A DNA stretch of 64,000 bases. Origin: Pardosa pseudoannulata. Taxonomy: Eukaryota > Arthropoda > Arachnida > Araneae > Lycosidae. The notes below the pieces were generated by a model, which saw nothing but the letters and a program-made list of their open reading frames with translations, was not told where the DNA came from and ran no database searches. Positions 22,421 through 35,533 of the stretch are shown one piece after another. The translations under genes were made by a program, and so were the position numbers. The DNA lies in assembly GCA_032207245.1 (NCBI GenBank), contig CM063505.1:172353922-172417921 (forward strand), given 5' to 3'. The first letter of the stretch is position 1, and each line of letters opens with the position of its first letter.

Positions 22421-24062
22421 GGAGCGGAATGACTTTTGTTTTCAGTGACAACATTTCAAGAAAGGTTTGTGCTACTTAGTTTTCTTCATTTCTGTGGCCA
22501 GGGGAAGACAATAGAATATCAATGAAGATCCATAGTATCTGACTGCCCTGAACAATTATTTACAGCATGTCTCATATAAATGTTGAATATTAATTTTTTA
22601 ATTATAAAATTATTAATGTTATAAACTAATTTATAAATAATTTGTCTTAAGCTTTAAATGAGTGTGTCAACCTAATGTTAATATATTTCAAAAATCTACT
22701 TATATGCAAAATAAAGATAATATATTATAATCATTGGTGCGTTTAAAATGCTTTTGATAACCTTAAAAAGTTTTAACAATTTCTTTCGTTTCTTGCAAAC
22801 GAATAAAAATTCTGTTTTTATAAAACATCACAGTGTTTTCAGTGTAATTAAGTTTTGTGTTAACTGAAATAATCCATGAATACAATAGCCACAGAGCAAG
22901 ACTGTCAACTTGCTTTATATCATTTTAGCTTAAATGGTTCAAAATTACGATTTTACCTACACAATATTTAAGCTCATCCCTTTACAAACATTTAGCACAA
23001 TGAAAAAATAATGAACAAATACTAGTAAAATAAAATTTGCATATTTATTATGGAATAAAAAGTATTTATATATCCATAGAGACACATTGTAATCTTTCAT
23101 GTGACTTGGATGAATATTAATTAGGGGTTAAATTAGCATCATCCCCAAGACAGAATAATTCTCAAAAGACATTTGCTCACATTTCACAGCTACAAGATGC
23201 TGGAAAATTCTTTTAAGGATTTATAGCAAAAAACCTAAAGATCAAAGAACTGTGAACAAAAATATTTTCAACTAAGTATACATATACACACCCAGATACA
23301 TAAAAATATAAAATCAATTTATTAAGAATCTCATATACATAAAATTAAACATGAAAGCATGTTTGAATATTTAAAACAATGATTATTTTACAAAAATATT
23401 TTAAGAGCATCAGCTTCAATAGTCACGATTAGTACTAACACATGAAAGTAAAAATGAAGTGGATATGGGGAAATATTGTACTGCACTAAATAATAATAAT
23501 CTCTATCATTCAACACTGAATAATGCAGTTGTAGCTGATTTGAGAGTGGGGAGATTGTTCAATATTTAAGATAAGCAATTCTAACTGATTAAAGCCCTGT
23601 TAAGGTATTTGTGAAATATCAATTTAGTTTTGTAGGGTGTCTACTGAGTATTTCTAAAAGTTTATTTCCTGACATTTTGAATTATATCTTTGAAGAATTT
23701 CCTCAAAGTATTTTATTTTAAAAGATCTTAGAAAAATCTACATTCATAACATATACATACGGTACAGTTGCAAAAATTTTTTTTACTTTTAATTTTTAAG
23801 AAGATAGGAAAACATAAAGCTATCTAGAGTTAAAAAATATAAATAATAAAATGAATTATAATAATTAAAATGATGTTCTTATGATTCCTTTCCTAATTGA
23901 TAAAAGTATTAAAAATATGACATAGAAAATAACTTAAAGCAGTAAACTATCAATACTTAAATTCACATTTTCTTTTAGATATTTTTTTAATTTTAATTAT
24001 TAAATTGAGTTTAACTTATTTTTCAGCCTTTTTAAAAACAATCAATATACATCAACATCTTG
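22421..24062. other. 3' flank of gene B, no gene recognised
   Basis: AT-rich sequence between the gypsy remnant and the gene B stop codon; it should contain the gene B 3' untranslated region. I assign no polyadenylation site. Confidence 0.5.
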
Positions 24063-24331
24063 TTAATTCTCAGTTATTGCTTTTAATGATTTTGATACAG
24101 TTCCTAAAGATTCAGCTAACACTTCAATGTTCTCCGAAATATTTGCAAGAATCTTATTTTTCCCTTGAACCTCTACAGATGATTTCTCTTTCATAGACTT
24201 TTCTATTCTTGTTAAAGTTGCTGCAATACCTTCTAACAGTTCATTTTGCTTTTGAAGGAGTTTTGTTACTGTAAATTCATTTCTTCGAATTAAAAGTGAT
24301 TTGTGAGAAAGTTTACGTTTCTTTACACATG
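24063..24331 (-). CDS. Gene B exon 4: basic cluster, coiled-coil-like tail and stop
   Basis: Residues 339-427. The acceptor is TTCTTTCAG before CATGTG; the phase-1 join to exon 3 keeps the frame open to a TAA at 24065-24063. It begins with a basic cluster KKRKLSHKSLLIRR, a plausible nuclear localisation signal. A leucine/isoleucine heptad-like helix follows (KLLQKQNELLEGIAATL, ILANISENIEVLAESL) and is likely a self-association segment. Total coding length over four exons is 1284 bases, 427 residues plus stop, with no internal stop. No homologous exon 4 is visible for A or C in this window. Confidence 0.78.
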
Positions 24332-26270
24332 CTGAAAGAAAAAAGAAAAAGAGTTATTAAATGGTTTCATGAATAATTACAAGTGAACCTTTAGTTTGCA
24401 AACTTCTCCTTAAGTTTGTAAAATAGATTGAAAAAAAAACAAAAAAACCTTGGAATATCTTCATAAAATAACCTTCAAATAGTAAAGTGCATTCTTTATT
24501 TAACAATCTTTTCTTTGTAATCTAAAGGTTTTTCATTATTTCTCAGAATATTTTGTCATTTCAAACTTAATCTTTCTTTTAATAAATTTTACTAACCAGG
24601 TCCAAATGACTCTGAACTGGTTTTATTAGACACACAACTTATTGAAAAGAATAAATTTGCTGTCATTCATTAGATTTATGTCAAAAAAAAAAAAAAAACC
24701 ATTTTTAAACAAAACACTCAGACAGACTTAACAGGCTTTATCAATAATCAAATTTAAGGATGCATTGCATGTGGTAATGAATGCATAAAATATCTTGATG
24801 TAATAAGTATGATAATGTCATTGACATGACAGTTTAAATATAATTTTTAAAAGGTAAATACGGTGTATTCTCTTTTCTTGATTAGCTTATAAATTCCTTT
24901 TGATGTTGGTAAAATAAATAAAACAAATAGATATTAATTTATACTTGTAAATCCTATGTGTAATTTTTAAACATATAATTTATAAGTGTACTTAATCACC
25001 TTTTTTATTAATATTTGGTAGTTATGAATTTAAAATCTGTTTTATGTACATGAATCTCTATTTAATGAATTAACCATATAATGAACTTATTTAGGGATTT
25101 AGTGGCTTCATTCAAGAGAGGTTTGACTGTATTTCAAAATCTCTGATAACAAAACATAACATTATATTTTATAACTTTTTAGAACAAAAGAATATTTAGT
25201 AGTCTTCACTACTAACCTTTCATGATGCAGTTATTAAACCTATTTTATATTATATGCATGTTCATGTTATTATAACAAATGAAATACCTTAACTGGTTTT
25301 AAATTCTATACTAGGAAATGATATATTTTACTCTGAAAAGAAATTTCCCCCCTAAAACATGTATTTTCATATTCGAATTTTTAAAACCTTACAATAAAAC
25401 AGTTCTTGCTTAAATAGAGGACTGGGGATAAGCCTTCTGAAGAATTTTTCTTTTACTTTTTTGTCCCTTTTTTAATAGGCATCAAATGCTTGTTTTAATA
25501 TAAAACACTGTTAAAATAAGAAAAAGTTACAATTAACCAAATAAGAACAAAGTTTAGCTAAAGTGTATACATACATAAATATTATTTTTATACTACATTC
25601 TTTTTAATCATTTAAACCAATTATGTCTATCACACCAAAGTTTAATTCAAGTTTATTGCTTGTTGAATACTGGAGATAATGTAGAAACTGCCATTTGTAT
25701 ATATTTTTTTACCATTAATCTGGCTTGATATTTGGCTTTCATAGCAGCCAGTGACAAAAAGTCTGTTTTACACAATTAAGTCAATAGAATTTGTAGATGC
25801 ACTTTATTGCTTTGCAATATATAGTTTATACTCACCACTAAGAACATCGAAAAATGAATAATATTTTATTTTTAAACTTAGTTTAGGTAACTATTACATG
25901 ACAAGTCTCCATTTTTTTAATGGTTGTCAGCAGCTGAAATTTGAAATAGATTTTTTTTTAATTAATTTTTAATTTTTGGATATTAAGTTTTATTTTGCAT
26001 GTACCTTCAAAGGCAATAGCTTTGAGGTTACATTTAGTTGGTTTAAAGGTATGTTTATACATAGGTTCTGCATTTTATAATACAAATATTAAAAATTTTA
26101 TTGGTTTTTGAGGTATTTTCAAAGAGACAAACTAAGTTATAAAAACCGAAATATTATAAACACAATTTTTTTAAGCACAAGAATGAACATATAATTTAAG
26201 TGATAAAAGTTAGATAAAATATTTATCAAGATTCATAAGTCATGCAAAGAAATATTTTAGCAAAACTTAC
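24332..26270 (-). other. Gene B intron 3
   Basis: 1.94 kb between exons 4 and 3. From about 25130 it aligns loosely with 49670-51038 in gene C (for example attgcttgttgaatactggagataatgtagaaactgcc against its relative near 50445). A segment at 25085-25215 recurs at 26622-26745 (ggattta.. cttcattcaa.. gactgtat), a direct dispersed repeat spanning exon 3. Confidence 0.65.
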
Positions 26271-26382
26271 GACTACAAGAAGAGCTTTGACTAGAGAAGT
26301 TCACAACATTTTCAGTTTTTTCTAAACTCTTAAAGCTTTGACTACTATCAGAGGTTTTACTATTTTCAGTACTTTTAGAAAC
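26271..26382 (-). CDS. Gene B exon 3: short serine-rich exon
   Basis: Residues 302-338 plus one base. A pyrimidine-rich acceptor (TTTTTTTAG before GTTTCTAAAAG) and a donor GTAAGT bound a 112-bp exon reading VSKSTENSKTSDSSQSFK and on, rich in Ser, Thr and Lys. It is phase 0 at its start and phase 1 at its end. An exon of exactly the same length and phase occurs in gene C at 51039-51150 with about two thirds of residues shared. This independently supports it as a real exon. A flexible linker is the likely role. Confidence 0.8.
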
Positions 26383-28195
26383 CTAAAAAAAATACATAAA
26401 AATTAATTTCTAGAAGTTAAATTATATTATGTATATTGGCAAATACATCCTGATCAAATTTTGGAAATTAAAGTATATTTATAGGTGCATAATTTTGAAA
26501 TTTAAATTCAAACTTCAGGGAGAGAATATGGGCAGTCCAGATTTGGAGTTTTTAGGAGCACATAAAGATAAGAATACAAAAATTACACTAGTAAATCTCT
26601 ATTTAAATTTTCCATAGAATAAACTTTATTCAGGATTTAGAGACTTCATTCAATAGAAGTCGACTGTATATCAAGGAGTCTAATAATAAAACATGTCAAC
26701 TTTTTGTAATAAAAGAATATAAACAACAAAGTATAACCTTTACTAATTTTCAAAGGAAAATGTATTTACTATCCTGAACAGGTTGGAGCAAACAGTTACA
26801 TAAAGACTACCATATTTCAAACTGGATCTCTCAAAACGGATATGCAATCCAGCCAGAGCAAAAGAGAAGATAGGTGTTAAAAAGGCTTCTTTGAGACACA
26901 TAGTAGTGGAACTAAGAAAGGGAGACTACTGCCAGTAAACATTACATCATTTAGAAAAATAGTTTAGTTGTTTAATGTTAAGACATCCACTTACACCTAC
27001 ACAAGCAACAACAAATGGGAAAAGAAAAATGCAACAAAAAGAGTGATACTGCTATAAACCATAAGAGCTCGAAACCCTGTGAGTCACATTCTTGAAATGA
27101 TCAGACATTGAGTTATGAAAACTGATATCACCTTCCATTGGAAAACATTTAATCACACAGCATGGTTTAGGAGGGGGGGGGGATATTTCACTGGGATTTT
27201 CATTAAAATCACTAGTATTAATCAAATTCTGATGAAAAGCCACTTTCCTTATTCAGGAAATTTGACTGTGAATTTATATTGAGGAAATACAACTTAAGTT
27301 TTAAATTTTAATAACTTCATGCTGTCTTAATTAATTTCACAATTTTACACTAACTTATCTAGATTGCTGTCACAGTACACAATTTGATAATTGCTAGACC
27401 TTGCTGCCAATGACAAACTTAGATAATAATGACTTTTAACTCTAGTCTATCCACTAACTGCTTACTGTTGTTTTGGAGTGATTAAAACATAGATAAAAGC
27501 AGTTTTAAATTTATTTTTCAATATTTGTATTTTTTCTCATTTAAAAATGCCTGCAAACTTCATTTACTTTTTGCCAATATACATTTTCTTTTATGTTCTT
27601 TACTGTTTCTTTTTTAAAATGCTTCGTTAATTTTTGTCACCAATGGCAAAAAATATCGACAAAACACACATGTATTACATCTGTGCCATGGTTCAGTATA
27701 TAAGCCTACCCTCCACTTTAGGTCTTTAAAAAGTCCCAAAAATTCTTGGCTTATACATGGAAATATACAATAACAGTGCAAATACATTCATAGGAAATGA
27801 AACCTTAGAACATTCTGAACAGGAAATTAAATATGAAGAGGGGAAACATAAGGTAAAGTTACCTTGAAAGGAAAATTTCTAACAATTCCAATGTGTTAAA
27901 AAAAAGACTGTTTAGTTTAGATTGCAAATTTAAGTAAAATTCACTGCTTTTAAGAATTATGAAAAAGTCTGAGTAGCAAATGAAAGAAAATATGATTGTG
28001 CAGAAATTGACACTTAAAATGCTATTTATTATATGCCACATTATCCAGTAATTAGAAATGATAAGGAAATAACGAAATAAGAATAGTATGTGATGCACCT
28101 TCAAAAGAAAGTAACTAATCATCATTGAATGATATTTTATTAACTGGACAAAATATGAATCCAATTCTTTTGTAATTTCTTTCAAAATTTAGAAA
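26383..28195 (-). other. Gene B intron 2, left part
   Basis: Mostly unrecognised AT-rich DNA. It includes a MITE-like piece at 27645-27775 (see separate entry) and a G run at 27173-27181. Confidence 0.55.
27645..27775. repeat. MITE-like repeat, inverted relative of 37545-37700
   Basis: cagtatataagcctaccctccactttaggtcttt.. ttcttggcttata.. gaaatatac is matched in reverse complement by 37545-37700 (gtatatttcaaagtataagccgagaa.. aaagacctaaagtggtaggttgacttatata). Ends of the form (t)actgtatat are reminiscent of pogo-type MITEs; the family is uncertain. Confidence 0.5.
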
Positions 28196-28196
28196 A

Positions 28197-29320
28197 ATAA
28201 AATTGGATAATACCAGACATTGAAAGAGCATTTCTTCAAGTGGTTGTTTCAGACGAAAACAGAGAGACTTAAAGATTTTTGTGGTTTGATAAACTGTCCC
28301 CCAAAGAACTGAAAGCATTTAGAAATGAAGTTACATTAGCAGTTAAGTCATCTGTTTCTTTTAGCAGGCATCATGTGAGAAAATACAAAGACTTTCATCT
28401 GATAGCCTATTCAGCATTATGCAAACATCTTTATGTGGATCATTTTATATCAAGAACCAATGATGTTGATGCAGCTTTAAATTTAACAAAAGATGCTAAG
28501 ATAGGAGCTTGTTTTTAGGAGAAACAAGCATAAATTTAAGAAAGTGGAAAACAAATTAAGAAGAGCTATATAATATTTAGAAGAAAGATAAATTTAAAGA
28601 ACTTTCTACTAAAAATGTAATATGAATTAAGGTCTTACATATAATATGGCATTTGCCATCTCTTTTAAAATCACTGAACATTGCAAAAAATACTAAGAGA
28701 AGTGTTCGCTAACTATTGAATACTATTGGAATATCTGTATTTAATATCCAAATTAAGATTTTGTTGCAAGAAATTTGGGAGAAAGGACTAGACTGGGATG
28801 AAGAATTACCTGAAGATTCAAGTAGAAAGTGAAAGAAATGGTATCATGAAATCCCAATATTAGAAGAGATCTCATGGCCTAGATGTTATATTCTGACAAA
28901 AGCCTATGATTGCTCAGAAGTAGAATTTTACTTTTTCTGCAATGCAAAAAAATCATCAGATGGTGCAGTCATCTAGATTTGATACAAAATTGATGAGAAA
29001 TTTAAAAGACAGTTAGTTTTGTAATATCTAAAGCTTGTATTGCTCCAGTGAGAATAAATAGTTGGCCAATGTAACCTTATGTTGGATTCATGGAAATGCA
29101 AAACAATGGAAGACATTCATTTTTAACAAACATATATGCAAGAATTGTCAGATCCTGCAAATTTGAAACATCGTAAAGGAGTTGATAATTCAACAGTAAT
29201 ATTTTCAAGAGATTATGCTGCAGAATTATTACATAGAAAAAAGTTTTGGAAATGAACAGAATGGTTGATATTACCAAAGGTAAATCGACCAAATACTCAA
29301 GAAATTGTTAGTACCAAAAG
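28197..29320 (+). pseudogene. BEL/Pao retrotransposon pol remnant
   Basis: Plus-strand frames in order: PDIERAFLQVVVSDENRE and RFLWFDKL (28213-28300), KHLYVDHFISRTNDVDAAL (28420-28480, the YVDD-box region reading YVDH), LRKWK (around 28540), LLQEIWEKGLDWDEELPED (28755-28815), ISKACIAPVRI (around 29030) and LSDPANLKHRKGVDNS with LLHRKKFWK (29145-29255). These are successive landmarks of BEL/Pao reverse transcriptase, RNase H and the region before integrase. There are many stops and deletions. It lies antisense in intron 2 of gene B. Confidence 0.78.
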
Positions 29321-30217
29321 TGGGAACATCAAAATCAGCAAATTTTAATACAACCACAGTTGTGACCTGAAAACCAACTGATTAATTTTGCAAAATAATA
29401 AGTAAATTAAAAAATACTGCAATAATTACTAGAATCCATTTTTCAAAATGACGACAAAATTAGTTGACTTCTAAGTAAGGCTACATGATATCAGAAATTT
29501 AATATTGCAATATATCCCCAAATTAATACTGATATTATTGATATATCACAATACTACAATATATTTCTATTCACTCTTACTTTAAAGTAGGAGTGAATAG
29601 AAATCGCTATTTATGAAAGATTAACAGTATTATACTAGTAACATAGCCATAAAAGATGTGTATAAAGTAGTGTATTAGTATTTTATAACTAAATGTACAT
29701 ATAAAACCCCTTTCTCATTACTTAGTAATACTTCCAGTGTAATAGGTTTTTAGATTAATTTTTTTGATACGGATTTGAAGAGGATAGCTGACAGAAGATA
29801 TATCTACAAAACAAAATTTAGATATTGTTATTGCAATACTTAAAAAAATTTTAATATTTAATATAATACTAAATAATACCGATCTAATTCTGAGCAATGT
29901 TTAGATAGGAAAGATTCTTTTAGCTGCTTTTCAGAACCAGAGTCCATGGGTTTGAATGTTTCATTGTCATGGAAAATCACAAGCATCTGATATTTTATTT
30001 AAGCAGTAAGCATTACTAATAATCCAATGATAGAAAAAAAAAGAAAAGAAAAGCCATAGTATTAAAATGTTGTGAAACTAGAGAAGTATACAATCAGTGG
30101 GAAAAAGACTGAAGATGAAATAAAAGTGGAAGCAAAAAGAGAAAAAAAAAAAGACAGTTTTACAAGGAACAATCTAGTGACTCTTCAGAGCTAGCTGTAC
30201 TCCAAAATAATTATATT

Positions 30218-30248
<31 letters not shown>

Positions 30249-31852
30249 TTAATGTGCAGCAAAATAATAACTGCCAGTCACAAAAATTATGTAACCCCCA
30301 TATTTTGGTTTTTACTTGTCCAGACTATTGTGGAAGGAGAAGCCTATTCAGCTAGCAGTAATAAACTAAGATGCAGTTGGGCCACATTGAAGAGAACAGC
30401 ACACAAGACCAAGCTTAAATGAAATTTTAGAAAGGACATCTTCACTAGTCAGCGGCAGACAAGAGAATATACACAAAAACATGTGCTATAACAGAGTTAG
30501 ACCCCATAGCGAGACAAAGATGAAATATTTCCCAGAGAAATGGAAACTTATTTAGTGAATTTAACTGTTAGATCAGGGAAAAACTGAGCCATTTGCCAGC
30601 AACAGCTGGAAAAGGTGGTATGTGGACAGAAAATTTGCATGTATTGCATTGAATGCTTTGAGAAATTGGTTTGAAGAATTTTAAGTCGAAGACTCTCCTT
30701 TTATTAAGACATTTTGTGGTTAGGAAAATGGAATTTAAGGAATTAGAATGGGAGAGAGATTTTTAAAGAGACAATAAAGTGAAATATTTTTGATATATTA
30801 CATATATTTTGAAATATTGCACACACACACACATATATATATGTAGAGAGAGAGATACCTTAAACGCTGCAGCTTGAACCCCCTTCAGTGGCAAGACGAG
30901 ATCTCTATAAATATTACTTGCATATAAACTATACTGTAGTAACAGGAATTAACAATTGTATCATATCAAGTGAAATGTATGAAAAAAAATCCTAACATAT
31001 TACTTACTAGTTCTATGCTTCATAACATATTGCCAAGATAAACCTTTATAGTCAGTTACATAAATTATTTATGTACACAAGATTTAACTAGATTCAGCAA
31101 TCCTAATTTGAAACATAGGATACTAATATTTTATTAGAAAATATGTACAGTAATTTCATCTGCTCCTTAAGATTAGTAGTATACATTAACAGACATAACA
31201 ACATTCAGACACCCCTGTCAGGACCAACAGCACGGTTTTAAAATTTGTAACCTACCTACAAAGTATATGTGTATGCAATTTACATACGTAATAAATAAAA
31301 CCCCCCAAAAAAATCATACATAGCTACACATTTTATTTGTTTCTAAATTAAAATTTAGCAAATTAAATTAAAAATAAATTCACAGTAAGGTAAATTAAAA
31401 TTTATACATTTATAAATGTATAAGTAGCTTTTTTAGCTTTAACAATTTTTTCAAAAAAGTGTTTCTTGTACCGACATTGACCCTGATTAAAATATTTACA
31501 TTTTTCTACATTTGGGATTCTAGAGTTTGTCTACTCAAATTGGACCTAAATTTAGTTTGGTTTTTCCACATAGTACTGAAAACTGTTTCACATGAAATAT
31601 TACTATGTGAAAAGAGTAATATATTCAGCATTATTTTTGCCAAGATCTTAAATTTGATTGCTGAATTAGGATCTTTTAGTTGTTCAAAATTTTTGTTATT
31701 TTCCGGAGTTATCAATTTCTCTCATTTCTGCGGAGAATTCAGAGTAGTTAGCATGTCTGCATTAATGATTGTTTACAAAAAAACTAAATTTGATTCTGTT
31801 TCAATAAATTATACATATTATATTTGTTTGCTTTAAACAAAAATTAATTTAC
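29321..31852 (-). other. Gene B intron 2, right part; paralogous to gene A intron 2
   Basis: 29330-29700 matches 220-560, 29770-30240 matches 2575-3010, and 30885-31200 matches 3060-3090 joined to 4078-4570. The hAT element at 3090-4077 and the SINE/MITE stack of gene A are absent here, while about 600 bp bounded by inverted GT/TA repeats (30210-30850) is extra here. Confidence 0.7.
30210..30850. repeat. Insertion bounded by inverted TA/GT microsatellites
   Basis: Left edge (ta)n gtgtgtgtttaatgtgca; right edge ttgcacacacacacacatatatat, which is its inverted match. The paralogous gene A intron (around 3000-3015) has only a short tatacatata at this place. No coding sequence recognised. Could be a MITE with microsatellite ends. 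Confidence 0.5.
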
Positions 31853-32473
31853 CTCATAAGGCTCACTTTCATGAATTAAACTTGATGTATCTTTCTCTTT
31901 CCAATCTTCTACTTGTGTTTGCATTACTGAACAACTATCAACAATTTTTAGATTTAGTTCATTATCTTTTTTACTTGGGAATTTATTCAGTTCATTTGCT
32001 GTTTCTGCACTAACAGATATAATTGTTTGCTCTGCTTTTTTAGGTATATCACTAGATGGCTGTACTCCAGATAGAATAATATTTCTGGGTTCTAGCCCTA
32101 TTAAAACATTAGCTGTTTCCATATTTGAAGAAGATGGATTTACATGTTGCAATGTCGCTGGAATATTATCTGCCTGAACACCTAATACTATATAACCTGA
32201 AGGTGAGACTATCTGGGGGGAAACATTGTGAATAGGTTGGATACTTAAATTATGGGTGTTTTTTGGCCTATAATTGGGAACCATCTTCTCAAGGCATTTA
32301 TGATCTTTCTTTTTATTATATAGAATTGTTTCTTTCTTTGCATCACTTATCAATTTTAAAACTCTTTCTTCTAGCTCAGTTAGTTTAAACATCTGATCAT
32401 GCCCGGTTAATGCTCTGCATTCATCCCTTCTTGCAGCTTTTATTCTTAGAGAGTTTTTTTGATCTGACCATAC
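31853..32473 (-). CDS. Gene B exon 2: third helix of Myb/SANT domain plus central region
   Basis: Residues 95-301. The acceptor ATTTTAG precedes GTATGG and the donor is GAG/GTAAAT, both phase 0; the 207 codons are open throughout. It starts VWSDQKNSLRIKAARRDEC, completing the DNA-binding fold begun in exon 1, followed by MFKLTELEERVLKLI. The central part keeps SGYIVLGVQADNIP, ANVLIGLEP and AEQTIIS from the paralogs, so this region is under some constraint although I recognise no domain there. Intron 1 upstream is 6.6 kb and intron 2 downstream 5.5 kb. Confidence 0.86.
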
Positions 32474-33895
32474 CTAAAATGGAAAAAATATATAAAATCA
32501 TATTGATTAAATACATTTAAATAAAAAGGAACTGGGAAAATAAATCATGAAATTTTTTAGTTTATATTAGAAAAAATAATTTTAAAACTTTACATTTTTA
32601 ATTTTAAAAATAGTGAAATGATACTACATATTACGTAAACCATTCACTTCACCGGAATTTAAAAGCAAACTCTAGCTTAGGACTAGGATAATATAAAGTT
32701 AGATATAACAGACATTAAAAAATTTAAAATAAAGGAAATTAAGAAAAACTAGTACCCATGCAAGAATTTGTATGGAAACTGAAATCTGCGATCATATAAT
32801 TAATATTTTAAATCACACTTCATTAATTATTTATTTTTAGAAAATACAGTAAACAGTTTAATTTTAGTCAACTGATATAAATAGTTATTTACATAACTAA
32901 ACATACATCAAAGTAAAATTGAGTAAGTATTGATTTTCTGTCTTATTTACTGAAAGACACTCTGCATGTGTCTGGTAAATGAATCAGTGTGTTAATTCAC
33001 CGATTTGGTGGATTATATTCAGTGGGTCAGAAGACAAAGTAAGGATCAGATTATGGCATGGTTAATGCCAGTTTTGCATAGAACACTTGGATAATACCTG
33101 AACCTGGTTTAATATGTGATGGTGAATACAGTTGTAAATGTGCCAAGTAACATGATAAAAATTAATTCAAAATCTTAATTTTTTTTTAATTTGTTAATTG
33201 TACTGTATTTTGAAGTACTAATGAAACATGTGTTCTTCAAGTATTGTTTGTTACAATATGGGGCCTGCATGCAAAGCATATCACAATGAATGGGGTAATG
33301 AAGTCCCTATCTATTGCTTCACTGTTGACATGTAGAATACTAATACTTAAATTACTGTTAAAATGATTTCTTGTGTTTAAATGTTAAGGCTAGCAAGAAG
33401 ATTTTCTATTTTTATCTCTATTCCTTGGAAATTATCTGTTTCACCATTACTTTCTAAGTATCCAAACTAAATTACAAAAAAGTTGGTGTGATTTTACAAA
33501 AAGGTGATATAATATTACAAGTATGGCAAGATAAGAAAGATATATAATGTTACAAGTAGGGCAAGATAAGAAAGATATAGTGAAATTTTTATAAATTACA
33601 ATAAACACATGAAGGGTGTTTGTATTGAATACAATAAACTCATAGAGCTGTGCAATAGTTATCATAATTTAGAATTTTTGTGAAAAACTTTAAACTTGAC
33701 AAAATGAGTAGTACTATTTTTTTTATAACACTAAACATAATGTATCTTCATTTCAGTCAAGTCATAAAAAATTACATATAAATTGTTTCTGAGGGATGTG
33801 TTAGCACACTCATTGCCAATCTTGTGATATTGTGTGCTGTATGTTCTACCAAATGGCCTTATACGCATTATCCCATCACTATCAAATTTCTAAGT
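32474..33895 (-). other. Gene B intron 1, part next to exon 2
   Basis: 32480-32670 is homologous to gene A 5805-5995 (tgaaatgatactacat.. ccattcacttcac). The rest is unrecognised AT-rich DNA. The hAT fragment that lies beside exon 2 in A and C is absent here. Confidence 0.6.
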
Positions 33896-33903
33896 ATAGT
33901 AGC

Positions 33904-35459
33904 CAGGGCCCGACTTACAGAAATGGGGGCCCATTCATCCGGGGGCTCCCCTCACTCTGCTGTACACAGGTGGTGACTTTGGGGTGATTGTTATATTTAG
34001 TGATGCTTAAACTATGTCCCACAGACAGGGTTGGCAAAAACCTGGATTTTTTTTTTTTTTTTTTTCAGAAAACCCCAACCCAGTGGGTTTTTTCATGGTT
34101 TTGGGGTTTTTTCTATACTTTAAAGGGTTTTAGATGCTTTTTTGGGGATTTGAAAACTATTCAGGTTTTTTGTTATGTAAGAGGACAGGATATATAATTG
34201 TATAATTAAAATAAATTTAAAATGTTAATCACTTTTTAAAGTTAAAAATTTTAAAAATCAATTTTAAATCATGCAGAAGAAATTTTTGTGTAAATTGAAG
34301 GAAATTTTGAAGTCTTAAAATAAATTATTTTTTACATATTCTAAAATTTTTCTAACATTAAAAAACTAGTTTTGAATGGTGATTATTTTATACTAAAAGT
34401 TGGCTTTGAAATAGTTGCATTTGAAGTTTTTTCTTTTCAATAAAATGTATTAAATTATTGCTCTACATTAATTAGCAGCATTGTGTTATTAAAGCATTCA
34501 GAAGATATTTTTTTAGTTAATTTGTAAGTTATGTATGATAAGTAGCAGAATTAATTATATATATTATTAATTAATTATATATATTAAGTTGTATATAATA
34601 TAGAAAGCTCTTTTAATTTGTTTATGTTCTTGTAAATATACTCAAGCCCTCTGAGTAATTCTTTTTTAGCCATATTATTTCTTTTTAATATTGGCTGAAA
34701 GACGTCAGTTCTCTTCATCTTGGCAGAAATACTGGTTGTTTTGGTTTTTAATTGTTTCTATAATTTTTTCATTGTATTTGTTATACAGATAACTATTTTT
34801 CCCTAAATTTTTTTTTAAGTTTTTGTTTTTTCTAGCAGTTTAGACCCCTTCAAATTTAAAAAAAAAAAATTACGCTCATTGTCAAAGATGAAATATGTAT
34901 TATAGATTTAACTCTATTTTTATTATTAGTTAAATATGTGGAATTTTAAATAAAGATTTTGAAAAAACTCAATTTTGAAAAAACCCACTTTTTCAAGTGG
35001 TTTTTTTTTTTTTTTAAACCCGCCTGGGTTTTTTCGGGTTCGGCAAATCAAGCCAACTTTGGCCGCAGAACCTTTAAAGTTGACTCACCAATGTAGTTAG
35101 TAAAATAAGATTAGTTTAAAATAAAATGAAAAAATATGAAATAAGTAAAATTATAAAAAATTACAAAAAAAATCCTGGAAGGTAAAGCATATATTAGAAT
35201 TTTGTAAGTCCTTACCCGAGGAATTTTCCTGCCTAAAACAGAATGTACATTTTTTGGAAGCACTTACATTTATGAACAAGATCTCTAATGATACTGAATA
35301 AGTTAGAAACTAAAAGAAGAAATTGTCAATAATTTAAAGTGAATTTTAAACAAACGCATCATATTTTTAGCTTGAAATGGCAGTTAATTTGGGGGGGGGG
35401 CCCTTTTGCCTGGGGGACCAAGCACTTGCCCCTTTTGCTCTGCCAGAAATCAGGCCCTG
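33904..35459. mobile_element. hAT element (outer) with perfect 8-bp target duplication
   Basis: Ends cagggcccgac and tcaggccctg, flanked by atagtagc at 33896-33903 and 35460-35467. There is no intact transposase; 35180-35400 may be eroded coding sequence. It contains a second hAT element at 34026-35061. Confidence 0.82.
34026..35061. mobile_element. Non-autonomous hAT element nested in another hAT
   Basis: Reverse-orientation relative of 3090-4077: it opens cagggttggcaaaaacctgg and closes with gggttttttcgggttcggcaaatcaagccaactttg. The last bases have decayed from the ccaaccctg consensus. Flanking octamers cccacaga / gccgcaga match at 6 of 8. Confidence 0.75.
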
Positions 35460-35533
35460 ATAGTAGCCACTACGGAAGTGATCAAGTTTCATCTTAGTGG
35501 CAATGAACATGTTATGACTGTATTACTCTAAGA

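Noticed and set aside
27859..28185. 108-codon minus-strand open frame
   Set aside because: Phenylalanine/isoleucine-rich AT artefact overlapping the start of the BEL/Pao remnant; no conserved motif.
31459..31836. 125-codon plus-strand open frame
   Set aside because: Hydrophobic AT-driven composition, no motif, and the opposite strand (31506-31715) reads like an eroded hAT transposase fragment (LLFSHSNISCETVFSTMWK); probably transposon debris, too weak to annotate firmly.
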